Assembly: GCA_947458675.1 (NCBI GenBank)
Contig: CANHAW010000065.1
Coordinates: 1-8,653, forward strand
Length of the DNA stretch: 8,653 nucleotides
Source of the DNA: Beijerinckiaceae bacterium
GTDB lineage: Bacteria; Pseudomonadota; Alphaproteobacteria; Rhizobiales; Beijerinckiaceae
Direction of reading: 5' to 3'
Shown: in pieces, positions 6,078 to 8,653 of the stretch
Layout of the letters: each line of letters begins with the position of its first letter
How positions within the stretch are numbered: the stretch's first letter is position 1
The notes under the pieces: model-generated
Database searches by the model: none
What the model saw: the letters and a program-made list of their open reading frames with translations, nothing else
What the model was told of the DNA's origin: nothing
Program-made: the position numbers and the translations under genes

Positions 6078-7891
6078 TTATAAACCCCTGAGACAGACAA
6101 ATTCTCACGCGCGCCATTCAGGTCTGCACCCGGCTCGATGAGATGGACTTCGCCCGCCTCGTTCCTTTCCAGAACGAAACGGCGCGAATGGAGATCGGCC
6201 AGGCCAGCGGCACCGCCCGATGTGATCAAGATAGAACGCGGCAAATGTGTCGCGAGCAGGTCGAACAAGGCAATCTGCTCGGCTGCACCGAAACATGATA
6301 GCGCATCTTCGAGCAAAACGAGATGGGGCTGCGTGACGATCAGGCGGGCAAGTGCGACGCGCTGCTTCTCGCTGGCGGAGAGAACCTGCTCCCAATTATC
6401 GACGGCATCAAGACGCTCGGCGAGATGGGGCGCTCCGCAGATCTCAAGCGCCCGCAGGCAATGGAGCGTCGAATGGGCATCAAGCCCGTCGGGGAAGGAA
6501 AGAACCTCGCTCAAACGTCCCGATTGCAGGATCGGATTGGCCGCGACATAGGCCGTCGGTCGGCTTGCCGGCACGCAAATGCGCCCGTCACCCCATAACC
6601 ACAGACCGGCAATAGCGCGCAGGAGAATGGATTTGCCGACGCCTGCCGCACCGCTCACACACACACGATCACCCGGCACAAACCGTGCCTCCGCGCGGGC
6701 GATGACAACTTCGCCGGTCGGCCGCGTCAGGCGCAATCCTTCCAGCGCAACGGCGGCATCCTCATTGGGCGGGCGCGAGATCAGCGGCACGCCTTCCATT
6801 TCATTGCCTTCGCTGCGGTCGAGCGCATCGATCAATTCGACTATACGCTTGGCCGAGGCAAACCATTCGGCAAGACGGCTGTAATTGTCGACAAGCCAGG
6901 CGATGGCGATCTGCACCTGCACGAAAGCCGAGGCCAGCTGCATCACTTCGCCAAGGGACAATTCACCGGCGAGATATTTGGGCGCCGCCAGAACCAGCGG
7001 GAAAACCGGAACCATGGCGCTATTGCCATTGGTGAGCCAAGTAATGCGCGCATGCAATTGGACGACGCGCATCCAGGACAGCGCCAGCGCGGTATAGGTC
7101 TGCCCGAGTTTCTGGCGCGCATGGCCTTCGCCCTGCGTCAGCACAATGGCTTCGGCATTTTCCCGCATCTTGATCATTTCGAAGCGAAACTTGGCCTCGG
7201 CCTCGTTTTTCGCCGCCGCCGCGCCCGACAATTGCCCGCCGATAATCGGCATGGCGGCAGAAACGATCACGCCATAGACAATCGCGCCGATCACCATAAA
7301 GGCGGGAATGTGAAGCGGCGTATCGCCAATCGTCACATCAAGGCCGCCGCCGACTTTCCAGAGGATGACCACGAAAGTGGAGGCCGTCAGAACCGCCGTG
7401 AACAGGCCAATGGCGAAATCGGCCAGAGGCTCGGTTGCCATGCGCACATCGTCGGAGATGCGGTATTCCGGATTGGCCATGCCGCGCTGGGACACGCGCA
7501 TCCTGTAAAAACGCTGACGGCCCAGCCAGCGGTCGAGCAATTGCGCCGTACACCATTCGCGCCAGCGAACCTGAAACGTCTCGCGATAGCGCACGATGCC
7601 CACGCCGACGGCGGCAACGCAGAGGCAGAGAATGGGAAAAGCAAAAGCAGCAAGAGCCGCATTGCCGGTATCGCGGCGCTCCAGCGCATCGAAGAACCAG
7701 CGGTTCCACTTGTTGAGGCCGAGATCGACAAGAAGCTTGAAGAAAAGACAGGCGGCCAGACCGAAGGTCAGCCAGAACGCAACGCGCGCGGTCGGTCCAC
7801 GCCAAAAGCCTCCGGCAAAACGGCCGAAGGATTTCAGCACGTCATTGCGCGCTGCTGCGGTCCCTATCCCCCCGACGGACGTTTCACTCAT
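6074..7891 (-). CDS. SbmA/BacA-YddA-like ABC transporter (permease fused to a degenerate ATPase domain)
   Basis: This 605-residue protein has an ABCD-like half-transporter layout: membrane domain (about 30-345), then nucleotide-binding domain (about 380-590). Membrane helices are visible at about 36-56, 80-100, 157-178, 195-215, 292-306 and 318-335. The family marks NKWNRWFFDALERRD (60-74) and NPEYRISDD (140-148) match the conserved segments of the SbmA/BacA and YddA group. Walker A is kept (GAAGVGKS, 414-421). Other ATPase elements are altered: the Q-loop Gln is Ala451, the signature reads LSASE (504-508), Walker B plus catalytic Glu reads ED (528-529) instead of DE, the D-loop is SCFG (532-535) and the switch His is Gly560. 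ATP binding is plausible, normal hydrolysis doubtful. Family relatives move peptides, cobalamin or fatty-acyl compounds; the cargo here is unknown. The stop overlaps the methyltransferase-like start. Confidence 0.82.
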   Translation of the reverse strand: MSETSVGGIGTAAARNDVLKSFGRFAGGFWRGPTARVAFWLTFGLAACLFFKLLVDLGLNKWNRWFFDALERRDTGNAALAAFAFPILCLCVAAVGVGIVRYRETFQVRWREWCTAQLLDRWLGRQRFYRMRVSQRGMANPEYRISDDVRMATEPLADFAIGLFTAVLTASTFVVILWKVGGGLDVTIGDTPLHIPAFMVIGAIVYGVIVSAAMPIIGGQLSGAAAAKNEAEAKFRFEMIKMRENAEAIVLTQGEGHARQKLGQTYTALALSWMRVVQLHARITWLTNGNSAMVPVFPLVLAAPKYLAGELSLGEVMQLASAFVQVQIAIAWLVDNYSRLAEWFASAKRIVELIDALDRSEGNEMEGVPLISRPPNEDAAVALEGLRLTRPTGEVVIARAEARFVPGDRVCVSGAAGVGKSILLRAIAGLWLWGDGRICVPASRPTAYVAANPILQSGRLSEVLSFPDGLDAHSTLHCLRALEICGAPHLAERLDAVDNWEQVLSASEKQRVALARLIVTQPHLVLLEDALSCFGAAEQIALFDLLATHLPRSILITSGGAAGLADLHSRRFVLERNEAGEVHLIEPGADLNGARENLSVSGVYK

Positions 7892-8010
7892 AAAGAATTC
7901 CGTGCCGCGTCATGGAAAGACGGCTTCAGTTCGTAGAATACGCGCCTGCCCGCACCATGCGGAAGCCGCGACCTGACCCTGTGCGGCCAGCGCAGATCAA
8001 GAAACCGTGA
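7892..8010 (-). promoter_or_regulatory. 119-bp gap upstream of the ABC gene, possible promoter region
   Basis: This is the only larger gap in the right-hand gene run and the likeliest place for a promoter of the ABC-methyltransferase unit. On the minus strand TATTCT is a possible -10, with a poor TTCCGC 18 bp before it. A 7-bp inverted repeat (CGGCTTC 7921-7927, GAAGCCG 7962-7968) encloses a smaller one (CCGCA 7950-7954, TGCGG 7958-7962). A further pair, GATCA (7995-7999) and TGATC (8008-8012), spans the hydrolase stop. None is a strong terminator or a recognised operator. Confidence 0.25.
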
Positions 8011-8653
8011 TCATTGCCTTGCGGAGGCCCAATCTGCTGGCTTTATATCAGAAAGCTTCGCCGAGCGGGAAGCGCTTCCCTGCGGAGCGTCGGCGCTCAG
8101 GGTCTTGGCCAGCCAGGCCGCCGCCTGGTGCCATCCGGTCGCCAGCGACCGCTGGCCCAGAAAAAGCGCCAAATGCCGTCCCGGCACAAGGCAGCAATCG
8201 ACTGGCCCCGCCGAATATTTCTGAAGAGCAAGCGTCTGTGGCGGCGGGATGATTTCATCCTCCGCCGCACAAAGGAGGAAGGCGGGCGCGCGAATGTCGC
8301 TCAGGCCGCAGGCCCGGCCCAGAACCGGAAAACTGCCGGCAGCAAGACGATTTTCCCGAAAAACCCATTCGCAGGACTGGAGGAAATAGACGCCCGGCAG
8401 ATCGACCGCCCAGGCATGCCATTCATTGGCGCGCGCGATGAGCGCGGCGCAGGCTTTGCTCTGCAGGGCTTCATGCGCATCGAATGGATGGTTGAACCGG
8501 CTGCCCCAGATCGACAAAGCGAGCTTGCCCAGAAGACGCCCGCCGCCCGCGCGCAGCATTTGCGCCAGCATGACCGGGGGCACAACGGCCAGAGATTGCG
8601 TAATTTGAGAAGGGGCTGCCTGCGTATCGAGCGGCGCTCCGGCAAGGACGAGG
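8011..8653 (-). CDS. PHA synthase/depolymerase-like alpha/beta hydrolase, C-terminal part (5' end outside window)
   Basis: This is an incomplete coding region. An internal GTG at 8583 could serve as a start, but the frame stays open to the window edge and the extra codons encode LVLAGAPLDTQAAPS, which continues the homology, so the gene almost certainly begins beyond 8653. About 213 C-terminal residues are present. The segment GLSDIRAPAFLLCAAEDEIIPP carries the likely catalytic Asp, and PGRHLALFLG the likely catalytic His, of the alpha/beta hydrolase triad. The nucleophile elbow would lie upstream, outside the window. The pattern (LDT near a helix, WVFREN, DxIxPP, GxH..xF.G) resembles polyhydroxyalkanoate synthases and intracellular depolymerases. 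Whether it makes, degrades or does not touch PHA cannot be decided. A polar tail of about 30 residues follows the fold. The next gene on the strand starts 119 bp downstream. Confidence 0.75.
   Translation of the reverse strand, partial: LVLAGAPLDTQAAPSQITQSLAVVPPVMLAQMLRAGGGRLLGKLALSIWGSRFNHPFDAHEALQSKACAALIARANEWHAWAVDLPGVYFLQSCEWVFRENRLAAGSFPVLGRACGLSDIRAPAFLLCAAEDEIIPPPQTLALQKYSAGPVDCCLVPGRHLALFLGQRSLATGWHQAAAWLAKTLSADAPQGSASRSAKLSDIKPADWASARQ

Noticed and set aside
7052..7936. A 294-codon open frame on the + strand opposite the ABC membrane domain
   Set aside because: It is antisense to a recognisable permease domain, and its composition (His, Arg, Gln, Asp-rich) is typical of a shadow frame.
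1..8653. tRNA, rRNA, CRISPR array, insertion sequence, NikR box or cobalamin riboswitch
   Set aside because: Nothing in the sequence supports any of these. The importer's promoter region, where a NikR site or riboswitch would sit, lies outside the window.

Overview
The base composition is high-GC, and most genes abut or overlap by 4 bp at ATGA junctions. With the protein families present, this suggests an alphaproteobacterium, probably Hyphomicrobiales (rhizobia or methylotroph-like). That assignment is inferred from sequence character, not from a search. The window is almost fully coding: there is no gene-free stretch over 300 bases, and I see no rRNA, tRNA, CRISPR array or insertion sequence.

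Left part, + strand (7-2011): the distal part of a nickel/cobalt ECF-type importer operon. It holds a NikL/CbiL-type accessory protein with a signal peptide and C-terminal anchor, a CbiQ/NikQ coupling permease (T component) and a CbiO/NikO ATPase. Each joins the next by a 4-bp ATGA overlap. The first start also sits in an ATGA, so the metal-binding NikM/CbiM subunit probably ends at position 10 with most of its gene outside the window. The ATPase ends in a strictly alternating seven-histidine tail.

Right part, - strand (8653 down to 2015): five genes, all facing the importer operon. In transcription order they are (1) the C-terminal part of a PHA-synthase/depolymerase-like alpha/beta hydrolase, cut by the window edge; (2) an ABC protein of the SbmA/BacA-YddA (ABCD-like) type whose ATPase domain has lost most catalytic signatures; (3) a small methyltransferase-like protein translationally coupled to it by an ATGA overlap; (4) a P1B-5 metal ATPase (Nia-type, TPC motif) with a C-terminal hemerythrin-like domain; (5) an orphan TctC/Bug-type periplasmic binding protein, whose stop lies 3 bp from the stop of the importer ATPase.

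Together, a nickel/cobalt uptake system lies about 1.1 kb from a P1B-5 ATPase of the type linked to Ni/Fe efflux, which suggests a local transition-metal homeostasis island. The most unusual items are the pseudo-ATPase-like ABC protein with its coupled methyltransferase-like partner, the hemerythrin-fused metal pump whose annotated start overlaps a perfect terminator-like inverted repeat, and the His-zipper tail on the ECF ATPase.
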